Source: Halobacteriovoraceae bacterium (GTDB lineage Bacteria; Bdellovibrionota; Bacteriovoracia; Bacteriovoracales; Bacteriovoracaceae). From it: DNA of 5,561 nucleotides. Location: contig JABJPQ010000683.1 of the NCBI GenBank assembly GCA_018663815.1, positions 1 to 5,561 of the forward strand, read 5' to 3'. Positions 5,458 to 5,561 of this stretch are shown one piece after another. Each line of letters begins with the position of its first letter. Position 1 is the stretch's first letter. The notes under the pieces were generated by a model. It saw only the letters and a list, made by a program, of their open reading frames with translations. It ran no database searches and was not told the DNA's origin. Both the position numbers and the translations under genes were made by a program.

Positions 5458-5561
5458 TCAAGCTAGCACATGCTCTCGTAGCTTTTCGCTAATTGTTATC
5501 GAAGGTTTCTTTTCCTTATGAGTGTAAGAAATGAGTCCAGCAATCACATTTACCATGAAGT
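5458..5561 (-). CDS. Probable transposase, C-terminal end only (partial, 5' end outside window)
   Basis: I translated this frame by hand; it enters from the right edge and stops at TGA 5460-5458. The visible 33 residues include FMVNVIAGLISYTHKEKKPS followed by ITISEKLREHVLA. A hydrophobic VN..AGLI.Y segment followed by a KKPS motif just before the C-terminus resembles the end of IS982-type DDE transposases. That match is from memory and the catalytic part is not in the window. The stop lies only 8-21 bases from a candidate terminal sequence (ACCTCAGTTCGGCC, 5437-5450), consistent with a compact insertion sequence. Whether the element is intact cannot be seen. Confidence 0.45.
   Translation of the reverse strand, partial: FMVNVIAGLISYTHKEKKPSITISEKLREHVLA

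Noticed and set aside
1..5561. CRISPR arrays, tRNA or rRNA genes
   Set aside because: I saw no regularly spaced repeats and no tRNA- or rRNA-like sequence in the window.

Overview
The window is AT-rich and comes from a Gram-negative, diderm bacterium. It carries two lipoproteins with lipoboxes, two outer-membrane beta-barrel proteins and a c-type cytochrome with a Sec signal peptide. The low GC content, the many small lipoproteins, the cytochrome c'-like/TPR protein and the CxxCH-porin resemble Bdellovibrionota (Bacteriovoracaceae/Halobacteriovorax-like). That placement is inference from general character, not from a marker gene.

Layout. (1) Positions 1-565, minus strand: a short PEGA-like lipoprotein (224-565, TTG start) whose 3' end overlaps the start of a gene that leaves the window at base 1. 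The visible 84 residues of that gene hold a signal-like segment followed by a YidD-like motif. (2) Positions 566-926: a divergent intergenic region with no convincing gene, a 9-bp-stem hairpin (829-853) and a candidate promoter for the plus-strand genes. (3) Positions 927-4117, plus strand: a probable three-gene operon of a periplasmic single-haem cytochrome with a helical-repeat C-terminal part, a fused cytochrome-porin (one N-terminal CxxCH, then a barrel of about 16 strands), and outer membrane phospholipase A (PldA). Gaps are 54 and 2 nt. (4) Positions 4166-5164, minus strand, convergent with the operon: an unrecognised lipoprotein of 332 aa with six further cysteines. (5) Positions 5165-5457: intergenic, with the lipoprotein's promoter region. 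(6) Positions 5458-5561, minus strand: the C-terminal end of a probable transposase, cut by the window edge.

How the genes may work together. The most interesting unit is the operon. The soluble cytochrome and the haem-bearing porin could form a minimal electron path between periplasm and outer membrane or cell surface, analogous in layout to Cyc2-type cytochrome-porin fusions. The sequence shows the haem motif and barrel pattern; the redox partner and substrate are not shown. OMPLA, in the same transcript, has an intact His-Ser-Asn catalytic set and would hydrolyse outer-leaflet phospholipids. The minus-strand pair at the left looks like a separate envelope module built of a surface or periplasmic lipoprotein and a YidD-like protein.
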